Positions 23,572 to 36,730 of a stretch of DNA of 64,000 nt are shown here, in pieces. The position numbers and the translations under genes are program-made. Source of the DNA: Chamaelirium japonicum (lineage: Eukaryota; Streptophyta; Magnoliopsida; Liliales; Melanthiaceae); assembly GCA_947650365.1 (NCBI GenBank), contig OX393557.1:30973708-31037707 (forward strand), given 5' to 3'. The first letter of the stretch is position 1; each line of letters opens with the position of its first letter. A model generated the notes under the pieces. It worked only from the letters and a program-made list of their open reading frames with translations. It was not told the origin of the DNA and ran no database searches.

Positions 23572-24467
23572 GATCGAATAGAGCCTCACTACATCCAATG
23601 TAGTCCCCATCGAGCCATGAAGCTAATACAATGGCATCAACATCGATCCAGTTACATAATAGCATCCCAGCATATTCATTATCCATGACGGATTTGAAAA
23701 ATATCACAATTCATCATGAATTTGGATATCACTCTCCTCTTATCAGAGGAACTCACATGCTCTGACTAATTAACAATGAACAAGAAGTTGCCCTAAATAC
23801 CTAAGAAATTAAATCGGCGATGATGAGAGGGGATGTGACAAGGACAAATGGAAGGTGACAATAATGATTGGTTGCTTCTACCATGTGCGCCATTCTACGT
23901 AGAGAGCAGTTCATCCTTATCCGGCTCATGTCATCTAGCCAGCCATTCGTACCAAAGAGACAAAATTAAAGGATCGATCGCATCGGATTTCTTGTATATC
24001 CTCCCCGGCATCTCCTTTGAAGAAATCAATAGGAAGGAGTTAAGCACAGTGACCAAATGAGGTTGTTAGGGAAGGGTCCCTTTTATATATGGTTTCTTCA
24101 ATGATTACCAAAATGTTCTAAAACTTGATTAGCATTATCGACTCACCGACACCATAAGTTCAATAAAAAAATGTGGAAAAGAATATCAATAAAATCAAAT
24201 CTTTTGCAAATCAACCAACAGGCATAACGCGTACGTAAATATATTGCTCAACAAAATAATTGTTGATGATCGAGGATCGATGTCTGGATGAAAATAAGAG
24301 AGAGAGGAGAACGAACTCAGGGTGAAGATGGATGCCTAGCTTGCAGGATTCACATTGGTAAATCTTCTTTTAGTTCCTTGGTTCCTTTCCATCCAAGATT
24401 GTAAAGGCCAATAAAATCTTGCACCAAGAAAAAAGAGAAGGCCTGTAAACACAACAAAGCATGGCAT
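23572..24467. other. No gene recognised
   Basis: AT-rich DNA with scattered short frames, the longest 70 codons at 23848-24060, with no recognisable motif and no repeat partner in the window. Confidence 0.4.
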
Positions 24468-24639
24468 TAGAGGTGGCAATGGCGCCCAAAAAATCAATCC
24501 GAGCCCAACCTGAAAGGTTAGATATGGGTATAAATTTTTGGGAGACTGAGTGAACGGTCCCCGACAAGAGATCGGTTTAAGGGGAAGGACAGCCAACAAG
24601 ATGATGTTGCTCCAGGTCCCTCCCGAAAAGGCTAGGATG

Positions 24640-25437
24640 CTGCTAGAGTAAGTCCCACACATGACTTTTATCCCTTTTAAATGATCAAACTGCCCCTTAG
24701 AGCATACCCTTCCATCCTTGTCGCTACTGGACTCAATTCACGGATTTGCTACAGTGATTTCACTGTAGCTTTTTTTTTAATAGGACGCAATTTCACAAAA
24801 AAAAAAAATAACTTGCTATATTGATTTCACTGTAGTAAAAAAGTAACAATCTGCACAAATTGTTACTCTACAAAGATTGTTACTCAATCTGCAAAGATTG
24901 TTACTCTTTCGCTATAGTAATTTAACTGTAGCAATTTTTTTCCCGATGAGATTTCTCAAAAAAAAAAAACTGCTACATTGATTTCACTATAGCAGAAGGG
25001 TAGCAATTTGCACAAATTGTTACTTAACAAAGATTATTACTCAATATGCGCAGATTGCTACTCAAACATAATTGTTACTCAATTTGTACAGATTGTTAAT
25101 CTTTTGCTACAGAAATTTCACACTAGCAAAAAAAAAAATCTTTTTTAGTAGAATTTCACAAAAAAAAAAAGCTACGGTGATTTCACAGTAGTAAAAGTGT
25201 AACAATTTTCAAAGATTATTACTCTTTTTGCTACAGTGCTTATGTCAAGCTTGGACTGGGCCCACATGTACAACTGCACGTAGGGATCATGCTTGGACCG
25301 GTGCTCACGTGTACAGCTACACGTAGGGTTAAGTTTGACATTTACCAATCAGGAGGACCTATCACCAATAATCGATGTTGACCAACTTTATGTCTAAAAC
25401 CTTATGTTAGAACCACCTATCACCAATAACCCCTAAA
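24640..25437. repeat. GCTACAGTGA/TCACTGTAGC hairpin-rich repeat, copy A
   Basis: Many short inverted repeats pair GCTACAGTGA with TCACTGTAGC, interleaved with AGATTGTTACTC and GAGTAACAAT. The left part (CAAACTGCCCCTTAGAGCAT) matches copy B at 34395, and the right part (CCCACATGTACAACTGCACG, then GGACCTATCACCAATAA) matches copy B at about 36150-36330. Probably a non-autonomous element, with boundaries approximate and no transposase seen. Confidence 0.65.
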
Positions 25438-25591
25438 TTTTTATACCAAAACAAAATTCGGGTTGGGTATGGGTATAGAAACCATACCCGATCAATACGT
25501 ACATCTTTGGGTATGGGTATGGGCATGGGCATATCAATATACATACCCAAAACTTGATATCGGCCAATTACTAAATATACATATATAACAC

Positions 25592-25960
25592 ACTATAGGC
25601 ATATGTAAATTGGCTAGGATTTAATTAAATTTTTGTATTTTTTTAACAATAGTGTAGTGAGATTGTGTGCAGATTTTGACCATTTTATGGTGAGATTTGT
25701 GTTCCTTAAAAAAATCCGCGTACATATAAAATCTGTTGGGGGAATTGCTCGTACCGATGTCGATCCCTTGTACCTTCAGCCGTATAAGTATATTTAAATT
25801 GTTTAGGATTTAATTGAATTTGTGATTTTTTAAAAAACTATTGTGTAGAGATTATGTGTAGGTTTGGACCATTGTATGGTGAGTACTGTGTTACAAAAAA
25901 TTTCACATATAAAATATGTTTGGGGAATGGCCTGCACCTATGTCAATCGCTTATACTACG
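25592..25960. repeat. About 185-bp tandem duplication
   Basis: Two diverged copies share TAGGATTTAATT, GACCATT.TATGGTGAG and GGGGAAT.GC followed by TATGTCAATC-like sequence. No coding frame. Confidence 0.7.
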
Positions 25961-25969
25961 GAAGCCTTC

Positions 25970-26890
25970 ATCCCTTAGGATGGTGCTTGATGTTCTAGGA
26001 TCATAACCCTACATAGATCGCACAATCATATTGAGGATACAATTGGCAAATACAATACAACGAATACCACATATGCACATTCAATCAATGATTCGGAATA
26101 TCACTAGTAAGAAATTACATCAAGCAGTGGTCAGTTGGACCCCGCAAGTCCTCATCTTGCCCTCTCACAAATCACATCCACGAGTATAGAACAACACGCC
26201 CGAGAGATACACATAGACTATCATATCACCAAGAGATGAAATCCTCAGCCGAAGTAGAAGCCGAGGTAGACACGCCGAGAAACCCAGAGAAGATCCACCA
26301 ATCTTATCCTCTTCTTTCATTTCTTCTTCTTCTTTCTCTCTACTTTTCTTCCTCTCTCTTCTCTCTACGCGGTAAACACTAGACCGGATTTTCGTTCTAT
26401 CCTTGTCCATGACTCGCTCTTAATCCTCTACCAATATAAGAACTGTGTCATGGCCGCCACGCTCTCATGAGCATTTAAGAGCCCCGGGGGAACACCACTC
26501 TAGTGCCCACCTAGATCCTTCAATCTTCCCCTTGACTTGCCATTCTTTCGTAGATGATCTCGAACCCTTATGCAGCCTTCAACTACGATTCCCACCGAGT
26601 TCCACCGTAAACCCTAGAGCCCCCATACTTCCCTTTTATAAGGAGCAAACGTGAACCAATATAACTCCAAAACAAATCAGAAATCCCGGCCAAAAACAAC
26701 TCGATCCGTGGCTCAACTCAAGTTGGTTGTGCGCACAACTTGGATGTCTTGCGCACGATCGACCTGGAGTTTACTCACTAACGTTTCTATCGATTGACCA
26801 TATATATGCATGACCTAGACAAGTCGTGCACACAATATGCTTCTAAGTCATGCTCACGACCTACCTCTAGGTCGTCCACACATTCACCTG
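25970..26890. other. LTR-like DNA related to the copia LTR at 27226-27920
   Basis: The stretch 26710-26880 contains repeated TTGCGCACGA and GTCGTGCACACA-type words found also inside the LTR at 27226-27920 and at 37200-37440. No TG...CA boundaries or target duplication could be set. The 26150-26420 part holds a short pyrimidine-rich frame of no known type. Confidence 0.35.
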
Positions 26891-27225
26891 ACCAATCGGT
26901 CCTCCTTCCCTTTGAGAGTGTGTGGATTTCATTGGACCAAACACAACAAAATCAAGTCTTACAAAAAATATAAAAAACATATAGGGTAAAAACATTTCAA
27001 AACTATACCCGACACATACCTGAAATCCGAAACCTGAATGGGTACGGGTCTTCCAAATCCCAAATGGTATGGGTTTGGTATGGACCCTCCTATACCCAAA
27101 TGGGTATGGAATGGATATATAGGAGCAGGTTCGGATCGGAATCTGACCCATTGCCATTCCTACATAACATAATGTTGTAAGATAAGAAGCAAAGTCAAGA
27201 AGGCCATTAAATTAGGTAATGTGCT

Positions 27226-27920
27226 TGTTGGGATTTTGACCCGATTACAATAGCCCACAATCCCTCACCACAAGATGATTCCATGACGATGACAATGCAT
27301 TCACAAATACAACATAACAGAAACAAATCACAAGAGAAGACACAATGATTTAAGTGGAAACCCTTGTGGAAAAAAACACTGTGAACAAACGCTTGGGGAA
27401 GGCTTCACTATCAATGGCGGCAAGACGATTGAGTACAACCCAAGTCATCTTCTTCCTCTAACAAGATCTACATGCCTCTCCCCCTTTAGGGCTCAACAAA
27501 GAAACCCTAGCAAGCTTCAGAGGTTTACCTCTTCCCATGCTTCGATCCGATTAAACCGTTGACTGATCCCTTGCCTTGATCTCTTTCCCCAGTTTCCAAG
27601 CCTCCATTCAAAAGCCTCTCTCTCAAATATATCCTTTGCAACAGGTTTTCACACACCAAAGAAAGAACCCTATAGAGCCTTTTGTATGAGCCGCCAAATA
27701 GAGTCAGATCTGCACGACCAGATCTGAAAACCTGCTGAAGTCGTGCGCACGAAGTTCCTGATCCTTAAGATCGTTCCCAGCAACTCGTGCGGACAACTCC
27801 TGTAGATGCAAGTCGTGTGCACAGTGTGCATATCTTGCGCACGTTGCACATGATCCATACTATGTGCATGACCTACTGAAATTCTAAGTCTTCTTCTACA
27901 TGGGGCTGGATTCTCCAACA
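27226..27920 (-). repeat. 3' LTR of a Ty1-copia fossil, 695 bp
   Basis: Runs TGTTGGGATTTTGAC to GGATTCTCCAACA on the plus strand (both ends fit TGTTGG/CCAACA). Immediately to the right, 27921-27955 read in reverse gives AGAGGGGGATAT, a good polypurine tract, and the RNase H end lies just beyond, so this is the 3' LTR of a minus-strand element. Confidence 0.8.
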
Positions 27921-29560
27921 ATATCCCCCTCTAGACCCATAAAGAGAGGGAGAGCCACTGCCACACCTTTCACGCCATACCAACAAGCTCTCGATAGAGC
28001 TCGTGCTTCTTCTTCGTGATTGTCTTCATCAGTATATCTAACAGATTCTTGCTTGTATGGATATTTTCAACGTCCAGATCAACACACTTGTTTGCCTCCT
28101 GTATCCAGGGATACCGCACATCAATGTGCTTTGTCTGATCATGATGAGTTGAGTTCTTGGTTAAGTCAATGGCACTTTGACTATTGCAAAACAATAGAAA
28201 TTGCTCCTGCATCAAGCCCAAACCTTGAAACAAAAGCTTCAACTCCTCTTCTTTGTTCAAATATGTAATTGTCATATTCTTGTAGAAGACCACATCCCGG
28301 TGTCTCACGATCTTTCACTCATTTGAATCAAATAATATGTAGCCAAACCAGGAATGGCAACAAGGCGGGTATGGAAATTGATTTTTATGATTTTTGAATA
28401 TGTAGCTGAAACCCTCCCCATTTACAATAGGAATTTAAACCTTGAACCCGACCCATTGCCATCCCCAAGCCAAACTCCCCATCACCATAGCCTGTGAAGA
28501 TGCACGAATTGGCCATCCCATCCAACTTCGACCTCTGCTCCTTGAGTACATGGATGAGTGTCTTACACCCACACTCCCTCTGGTGGGTGTTGGACACTTC
28601 CTTCTTCATTCATACATTCTCTGGCATGTTAGATTCCAACTGGGCTGAGGGAGACCGGTTAATGAAGTAGCAAGTTGTGTTAGTAGCTTCTCCACAAAAC
28701 ATATTTGGTAACTTCGTTATAGCCAGTAGCCAGTAGCCAGTATGCATCGTACCTTCTTCATAATTGTGCGATTCATCCACTCTGCTACTTCATTTTGCTG
28801 TGAGTATGGGAACGGTCTTCTCGTGCTAAAAATCATGCTCTGTGCAATACTCTTCAAAAACATTTGACATGTACTCGCTTCAATTGTCGCTTCGGAGGCA
28901 TTTCAAAAGATTTCATGTTTCTCATTCAACTTTTATATGGAAAGCTTTAAATAATTCAAAGACTTGATCTTTGGATATGAGAAAGAAGATCCATACCTTC
29001 CTGGAGGCACCATTGATGAACATAAAAAAGTATCACTTCCCACCATGCGTCTCTACATCGAAAGGACCACACATGTCGGTGTGCACTAGATCAATAGCTC
29101 CGTCTTCCTCTTCAACCACTTCTAGAATGTTGCTCGGTGATGCTTCCCAATCAAGCAGTCGTCACACAAGCCGAAGGACACTGAGTCGACGTTTGAGAAT
29201 GTCACCTTCTTCTTCGTCTTTGCGAGTAGCTCCAAGCCTTTCTTGATCATGTGTGTAAGGCACTGATGCCATAGATCTGAAGTAGATCCACACTCGACCA
29301 CAGGTAATCCGTCCTTGCATAAATGACCTGCCTAGTGAGCTTCCAAGCTTCATCATCATTATTGGCCACTACCAGTGAGCCCCTGGTGACCTTATAAGCT
29401 TTATCACCAAACTGGCTCATATAACCCAATCGATCTAAAGCAAGCCTAGACATCAGGTTCAGTCAAAGCTGATCTGGAACATGTCTGACATCCTTCAACA
29501 CTAACGTACAACCCATATTGGTGTTGATTCAAACATCACCCATACTTTGGATTTTGGACT
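27921..29560 (-). mobile_element. Degenerate Ty1-copia internal region, fossil
   Basis: In minus-strand order, integrase-derived sequence at about 28680-29560, a piece at 28385-28609 with KEQRSKLDGMANSCIFTGYG (the C-terminal integrase region of copia elements), and RNase H at 27970-28308 with STHHDQTKHIDVRYPWI. Much of the element, including most of RT and the 5' LTR, is not recognisable. Many breaks; old. A 119-bp hAT MITE lies inside it. Confidence 0.75.
28349..28467. mobile_element. hAT MITE, 119 bp
   Basis: Ends CAGGAATGGCAACAAGGCGG and, in reverse complement, TGGGGATGGCAATGGGTCGG. A perfect 8-bp duplication AGCCAAAC lies at 28341-28348 and 28468-28475. It is inserted in the degenerate copia region and so is younger than it. 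Confidence 0.88.
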
Positions 29561-30129
29561 AGTGATTAAGTCATCTGCTCCCTCCATTCCCTCGTTGTTC
29601 GCCTCTTCCCGATTGATTCAACTCTTTTATTAGGTTGGATCCTCATTCCTTCTCTAATTACTCCCCTTCAATTAGTTTTGATAGAATCCATGCAGAATCT
29701 CAAGCATTAATGCTAGGGTTTAATTTGTCCAAGTTTTTATTTCCTTGATTTCCAAGTTGTCTCAATGATCGCTACAGAAATCACGTACAATTTTATGTTT
29801 CAAAATCAATTTTTCTTTCAGTGAGAAATTTATTGAAGTATGTGAGATGTATGCATGCTTCAGGTCCTCGATATTGTGCTTCCTTTATATGTCGAGATGG
29901 ATGATTGGAGGTATGCTTCTATTACGGGACTCCATTTTCGGCAATGACGGGGATACAGATTTACAGTAAGTTTACACTTCCCCACACAATCTTTCTTTCA
30001 TTTGTATCAAAGTTAAACTTTGTAATTCGACACATGCCACCAACATCTGTAGGCTTTGTTTTAATATGTTTTTTTTTATTCCGTTGGTATAACTAATTTT
30101 ATTAGTTTATAGTAAAAATATAGAACCAA
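29561..30129. other. No gene recognised
   Basis: AT-rich DNA without a recognisable frame or repeat partner in the window. Confidence 0.4.
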
Positions 30130-30737
30130 TTTAAGGAATAAACTACATAAATAAATGACGGGCAAAGTTTGTTTTTTATTAAATAATGGTCAATTTATGT
30201 TTTTTAGTGTTAATAAACGACGGGCATTAAAAAATGACATACTGAAAAATGACTGTCATTACCCATCGTTTTTCAACAGTATTGGTGTAACCATCGGCCT
30301 CAATCAGCTTTATGCCGACGGAAATAGTAGGTACTCATCGGTATAAATACTTTTCTTAGTTTATAGTAAAATATATATTACCGACGGGTTTAAATACCGT
30401 CGGCCTTAATCAGCTTTATGTTGATGGAACAAGTATGTATCCTTAGGTATTTAGTTATTTATTAGCGACGAGAACGAATATACCATCGATAAACCTATTT
30501 ACACTATTATTTAATTTAGTAAATAATAACGACATATATTATATTTATCATCGGAAATAATATTTAATATCGACGGAAATAAATATCATCGTGTTTATTA
30601 TTGCCGACATGATCTTTACCGACGGAAATATTTCCTTACCGACGGATATATTTACCGTCGGGGAATATTTATAGTGACGGAAATTATTTTTTAAGGACGA
30701 ATATATTCCGTCGGAAAAAAATGTTTTTCTTGTAGTG
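30130..30737. mobile_element. CACTA (En/Spm-like) terminus with subterminal repeats
   Basis: Ends at 30737 in TTTTTCTTGTAGTG, the reverse complement of the classic CACTACAAGAAAAA terminus. The preceding 600 bp hold many copies in both orientations of ACCGACGGAAAT/CCGTCGG-type motifs, the subterminal binding-site arrays typical of CACTA elements. The matching left terminus is not in the window; the left boundary is where the motif fades. Confidence 0.82.
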
Positions 30738-31248
30738 TGTGCTGGCCTTGAAAAGGAGGCACTCGATGAGGTTGTAATCGTCAATTTTTTTTTTTTTAGG
30801 TTATGATCCTCAATTTCTTTCTTCTTTAATTGTTCAATTTATTTCTTTTTTTTTCTTCCTCTCCTTTTTCCTTAATAAACTTTAGATGGCAATGATAAAA
30901 TAGTAAGATCCAGCTGTTGACATCCTATTTCTTCCGGCCATTTTGTATATATATTCTATCAGGATTAAGATTGGTAACAGTATATTTGATTAAGAGCTTG
31001 GATAACCATGTATTTAAGATGGCTTTTCTTTTCTTTTTTTTCCTTTTCAATTGGGTAAAGCAATAATTATAATGACATAAGATTCCATCATTATGATTCT
31101 CTTTCCTAAACAATTTATTTTATTTGCATAGATGAATTCACTGTCGTTACCACCGAGGATCGAAATGGATGAATTCACATTAGCACATCCATATCTTTCC
31201 TAAACAATTTCTTCTTCTACACATACGCACACACATATACACACAAAT

Positions 31249-31250
<2 letters not shown>

Positions 31251-31315
<65 letters not shown>

Positions 31316-31347
31316 GAGGAGGAGGAGGAGGAGGAGGAGGAGGAGGA
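31251..31347. repeat. Compound microsatellite (GA)n-(GGA)n
   Basis: A GA run of about 60 bp passes directly into about 12 GGA units. Confidence 0.95.
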
Positions 31348-31477
31348 GTGGTAGATATAGTTAGTCGAGGTTCTGGGTGATGTTGAGGAGGTGATATAGT
31401 TGGATTTTTCATTATTTGCTCTTTGTTTATAAGAGAGGGCATGTGACTAAGTTGATGTTTTTCTTTTGATTTCCCCG

Positions 31478-31479
<2 letters not shown>

Positions 31480-31522
<43 letters not shown>
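31480..31522. repeat. Compound microsatellite (CT)n-(AT)n
   Basis: CT run then AT run, ending at the left terminus of the foldback element at about 31524. Confidence 0.9.
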
Positions 31523-31523
31523 G

Positions 31524-31916
31524 GTAAAAAGGAGCCTGGACTTGAGGTGCAATATTGTTACTGCACCTCAGGCATTATTTACCTATCCTAGAAGTTTTGG
31601 AATTTGATAAAATTTGGTGAGGGTGTTGTCTAGGGTAAGATGATCATCCTCATAAAAAATCACCAAATTCCAAAACTTCTAGGAGGGTCAAATGTTTGAA
31701 GCAAAATCAGTCATCTGCAGTCACCGTTAAAATCTGTAAATTTCGCTTCGACCATTTGACCCCCCAAGAAGTTTTGAATTTGATAAAAATTGGTGAGGAT
31801 AATTATCTTACCCTAGACAACACCCTCACCAAATTTCATCAAATTCCAAAACTTCTAGGGAGGTAAACAAGCGAGAGGTGCAGCAACGATGCTACAACTC
31901 GGGTGTAGGCTCCCTG
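31524..31916. mobile_element. Foldback element with internal hairpins, about 390 bp
   Basis: Outer inverted repeats of about 40 bp both read GGAGCCT... to ...CTGCACCTC inward. Inside are two separate hairpins of the TTTGATGAAATTTGG family (about 31575-31695 and 31755-31865) in opposite arrangement, separated by CTGCAGTCACCGTTAAAAT. Flanked on the left by (AT)n and on the right by (CT)n, so a target duplication cannot be read. No coding capacity. Confidence 0.65.
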
Positions 31917-32342
<426 letters not shown>

Positions 32343-32493
32343 ATGGGCACAAATTTTTTTTTTTTTCGTCGCCAAAGGCAGTTGCTGTAGTGCCGACATG
32401 CATGGGCATTACTAGTGTGTGTGTGAAAATGGAGCCTCCATATTCACGGAGGAAAACTTACCTCCATATGCAGTGATTTCTTGACCCATGAGA

Positions 32494-32630
<137 letters not shown>

Positions 32631-32937
32631 ACAGACGTACACGTCTTGTAGGTATCGAAATCCATCGCCTGTGAGCTTGAGCCTTTTTACCCACGAAACA
32701 TGTCTGCATCGAATATCTTTGTCGTGCATGCATGATTTGCGTGGTACCCACACGAAGTGTGGGCATAGCATTCCATGTATATATTTATATGATTATGTAT
32801 ATAAATGATCTCTTGCCATGTAGACCTACACTTGACTAACTATTTTTAGCTGATCATTTGGCCAAGTTGGCCACTGTTGAATTAATCTAATCATATTGAG
32901 ATCATGTTACATTCATTCACTCTACAAATCATGTTCA

Positions 32938-32971
32938 TAATCTTTATTTAGGTTATTCTAATCTATGAGAG

Positions 32972-33046
<75 letters not shown>

Positions 33047-33110
33047 TGTGTGTGTTAATAATCTTTCATTAGGCTAATCTAATCAATGAGACCATTTTAA
33101 TGATCTCTCT
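32938..33110. repeat. (CT)n microsatellite inside a short direct duplication
   Basis: A CT run of about 70 bp (32974-33043) is flanked by two versions of the same roughly 40-bp sequence (ATAATCTTTATTTAGG and ATAATCTTTCATTAGG, each followed by TAATCTAAT-like DNA and ATGAGA). Confidence 0.75.
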
Positions 33111-33219
33111 CTACTTTATTTTCTATTACTTTTGGAGCTTTGCATGGCTAACCCCCCATAACAACGACCTTCTAACCAAAACTAAACGTTGGGTCGTTTG
33201 CTTGCTCTTAAGATGAGTC

Positions 33220-33540
33220 TAATAGTGTGGGTCACAGGGTGGCACGTTTCAATCCGTCATCAGTCAGTCAACATCGGACTCGTTGCAAGGTCCGATATAA
33301 AGTAAAGAGCGGGTGGGGCACCCGAAAAATACTTGGATGGGGAGGCCTTATACAGCATGAAGCTATGCTATTCAGCCATCCGGTTTTCCATCCGTGTCCG
33401 GCCATCCTGACGTGGCACGTGATCACAACCATCCTTTGTCTGCCAGTCTTGCCGAGTGAGATTCACTTGTCAGGGCTGGGCACAACAGACGGCTGTGATC
33501 GAATGCCACATCAGGATGGCATGATCTAGGTAGACAACGG
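33220..33540. other. Repeat-like DNA, no gene
   Basis: Shares scattered words with 19110-19260, including GCTATTCAGCC and a CACTTGTCAGGGCTGGGC-like block. It contains CCATCCTGACGTGGCA and its complement ATGCCACATCAGGATGG, so an inverted repeat of about 100 bp span may mark a degenerate small transposon. Confidence 0.4.
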
Positions 33541-33670
33541 GATGGACGAGAAGCAATTTCTTACGTGATAATGTCGTAGGGATGCCTATCATGGCCCATC
33601 ATATCACGACCCCTTGACCATTGCCTTGTGGGGGCCATGCTCAATGCGTGCCGTGATAGGTGTCCCTAAG

Positions 33671-34008
33671 TAGGGATGACAACGGTGCAGTTTCGATGTT
33701 TGGGCAAAATCAAAACCGTACCGCAACACCGAAACTGCTCCGTACCGTGAGGGTGTATCATTATGTAAAACCGAAATCGCACCATGCGGTGTGATGCAGT
33801 GTGGTGCATTGTGGTTTATCATTAGAATAGCCTAAATGATTCGGTTTTATGCGGTTTTGGTTAAAATCGAAACCGCACCGCTATACCGAAACCAAAAACC
33901 GAAACCGCACCGCACTGTAATTGTATTATATTTTGGCAAACCAAAACCACACTATGTGGTGTAGTTTACCCTGGTTTTTGATTTTAAACTACACCGTTGC
34001 CATCCCTA
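33671..34008. mobile_element. Non-autonomous hAT element, 338 bp
   Basis: Ends TAGGGATGACAACGGTGCAG and, in reverse complement, TAGGGATGGCAACGGTGTAG. Flanks TCCCTAAG (33663-33670) and TCCCTACA (34009-34016) match at 6 of 8. Interior is rich in ACCGAAACCGCACCGC-type repeats. No transposase. Confidence 0.82.
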
Positions 34009-34379
34009 TCCCTACATTGCTATATCGTAAGACCTGGCCTTCCCATCCAAGTTTCTCTGAGGCGGCACCCACGGCAACTCGGATGACAGAATGCACACGT
34101 GGAGTTCAGATCTCCTCCAGTCGAGCGGCCCCGGTCGGAGGGCCCGGTGCTCATCACAGCCACACAAGGTCGATGAAGTGAGATTTAGTTTTGGTTCGCT
34201 ATCCATCGTGCGGTTGTCATGCTCGCGGATCCACTAATCGGGACTGACTGACTGGAGATCTGAACTCCCACGGGTGATGTGAAGTTGGTTAGTTGGGACC
34301 CACTGAAGCGAGACCTCTGATGTCACCTTACGAATGGAAAAAGAAAAAATGTATAAGTTATTACACAATTTTTATTTGG

Positions 34380-36330
34380 AAGACTTAGTGAGAGGTCAAA
34401 TTGCCCCTTAGTGCATGCCCCTCCGTCCTTGCCGCTACAAAATTCCAACCCACAAATTTGCTATAATGATTTCACTGTAGCAATTTTTTTTAGACAGGAT
34501 TTCACAGAAAAACATATTGCTACTGTAATTTCACTGTAGCAAAAGAGTAACAATCTGCACAGATCATTACTCTACAAAGATTGTTACTCAATCTGTAAAG
34601 ATTCTTACTCTTTTACTACAGTGATTTCACTGTATAAATTTTTTTCCCTAACAAGATTTCTTAAGAAAAAAAATTGCTAGTGATTTCATTGTAGCAAAAA
34701 AGTACAATTTGTACAGATTGTTACTCAATCTGTGCAAATTGTTACTCTTTGATTTCACTATAGCAAAAATGGGGTTATAAACGTTGGCTCCTTAAAAAGG
34801 TTTCCGTTTTACGTTAAGGCTATGTAAAGTTTGAACTAACGTTAAGCCCCTGTAATTGGACTTTGGCTTGCGCGATCTCCTTCTCCGCCACACATGCAAT
34901 AACAAAAAAATTTAAATGGTAATTTTACCGCTACAAAACCCTTGCGGCCCTCTCTGCATGGCGTCGAACCTGCCCGGTCGGCAACAGCCATAATCCAAAC
35001 CCGAGCCACCCGAACCACCCTCGTGGCCACATGGCTACAGCCCCTCCACCGCATGCATGGACCCCATGGCCGGAGCTTGTCCCGGACTACGGAGTCCACC
35101 AACGTAGAATCGTCGAACATCGGTACAAATGAACGATCTCCGGTGATTCTCCTCTGCGTCCTCTCTGCATCAACGGCTCGAGGGAGGCCGACCGGTGTCC
35201 AAGGGCAGCGTGGGAGTAGTGCAAAAACCCCCCAAGCTCTGTTCTTTGTGAAAGAATGTGTAGCACCATTCATAAGTTCGAATGCCACTTTGGGCATTTA
35301 TGTGATAGATTGAAATGCCACTTTATATGTAGTTGAGTTTTGGCTAACGCGACCTCCTTCTCCCATGCACATGTAATACCAAAAAAAATTAAATGACAAT
35401 TTTATCCCTATAGATAAAGTGTAACAATCGTAGCAAAAGAGTAACTATCGTTAAAAAGCAAAAATTCATTAGTTTTGGCTAACACGGGCTACTTCTACCG
35501 CGTACATGTAATAACAAAAGCTTTCAAATGATAATTTTAGCCTTACATATAAAGTGCAGCAATCTTAGCAAAAGAGTAACAATTGGTAAAGAGTAACAAT
35601 TTGATATGGTAAAATGCCTTACTTGTCGAGAGATTGTAGCGGTATTTCTACTCATCTCGTTACAATATGATTATCTTTGTGAAAAAAAAATGCATTTAAC
35701 TATGCGAAACCAAGTTGATTCTATCTCGCACATAAAGAGTAACAATTAGGTAAAAAAGAGTAACTATTTGGTTGGTTGACAGAATAATTTTTTTTTGATA
35801 AAAATATACAGAAAAAATAATTTATTTTGTGGTTTTAAATTGACAATCTGGAGTGATTTTAATTGATTTTCATGAAAAAATTATTTGTGTTAAGTTGATG
35901 GCAGAAAATGTAAATTTAATGAACTTGGGCTGGACGCTATTGTCCTTTTTTTTCTATGTGGCGGGATTTTGGGAGGGAGCTATTGCAATACGGAACTTGT
36001 AGGAGAGCATATTGCAAGTTGATACCTTTGTCAGGGAGTTATCACTAAATCCCCAAAAATAAAATTGGCAGGATTTTACAAAAAAATTGCTATAGTGATT
36101 TCACTGTAGCAAAAGAGTAACAATTTTCGAAGATTGTTACTCTTTTTGCTACAGGACCAGTGCCCACATGTACAAATGCAAGTAGGGTCTTGCTCAAGTG
36201 TACAACTGGCCGCAGGGGAAATTAAAAAATGATATTTTCTATCAAGAGGACTTAACACTAATTAACGATATTGGTTGTCTTTATCACTAAATTCGATATG
36301 TTAGAGGGACCAATCACACATAGCCCCTTT
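34380..36330. repeat. GCTACAGTGA/TCACTGTAGC hairpin-rich repeat, copy B, expanded
   Basis: Begins with CAAATTGCCCCTTAGTGCAT and ends near GAGGGACCAATCACACATAG, matching the two ends of copy A (24640-25437). The hairpin words and GATTGTTACTC recur at 34460-34770 and again at 36075-36160. The middle (34800-36050) is extra and holds a separate tandem repeat. Boundaries approximate. Confidence 0.6.
34858..35600. repeat. Diverged repeats of about 130 bp, three units
   Basis: TTTTGGCTAACGCGACCTCC-type blocks followed by TGTAATA.CAAAA and AAATGATAATTTTA occur at about 34862, 35338 and 35470. The first and second are separated by about 350 bp of GC-richer DNA (34930-35300) with overlapping meaningless frames. 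Confidence 0.6.
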
Positions 36331-36509
36331 TATTTTGTTGGAGGGATCTCACGGTCAGTGCATTACATGTTAGTGCTTAGAGCACAAGAGAGACCAAAGT
36401 TTGAAACTAGCATTTACTTATAATATTGTCACACAGGAGTACGGATTAATAAATTCGCCATAAAGATGAGAGATATGTTACGGGATGGTCGCGATCCACC
36501 AGCATATTA

Positions 36510-36730
36510 GGGGGTGTTTGGCATGCAGCACAACAATTCCGCTTAAACCTCATCCAACAGAGGGTATTTTTGTCAATTACAATTTCTAGTATAAATTGGG
36601 GGGTTAGTGTTCCTGTTGGCAGAGAATCGCACGGAACGGGAAAAGTTCATTGCCAAATCTTCATATTCGCGGCACGAAACTAGCCGTTAGTAATAGAAAT
36701 GAGCAGTTATGGGTTGATGCCAAACACCCC
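36510..36730. mobile_element. Tourist-like (PIF/Harbinger) MITE, 221 bp
   Basis: Ends GGGGGTGTTTGGCAT and, in reverse complement, GGGGTGTTTGGCAT, flanked by TTA on both sides (36507-36509 and 36731-36733). The 3-bp TTA duplication and the terminus are characteristic of Tourist elements. Confidence 0.85.

Larger units (their letters stand above)
24468..27162. mobile_element. hAT-like element, about 2.7 kb, with nested insertions
   Basis: Left end TAGAGGTGGCAATGG and right end, in reverse complement, TAGGAATGGCAATGGG. Flanks CATGGCAT (24460-24467) and CATAACAT (27163-27170) match at 6 of 8 positions. Subterminal DNA on both sides carries GGGTATGGGTAT-type repeats (25460-25555 and 27030-27115). 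The middle is filled by other repeats (24640-25437, 25592-25960, 25970-26890). No transposase recognised. The two ends could instead belong to separate elements. Confidence 0.55.

Noticed and set aside
34842-35313. Overlapping frames of 151 and 123 codons as a gene
   Set aside because: No motif on either strand; the frames sit inside a repeat expansion.
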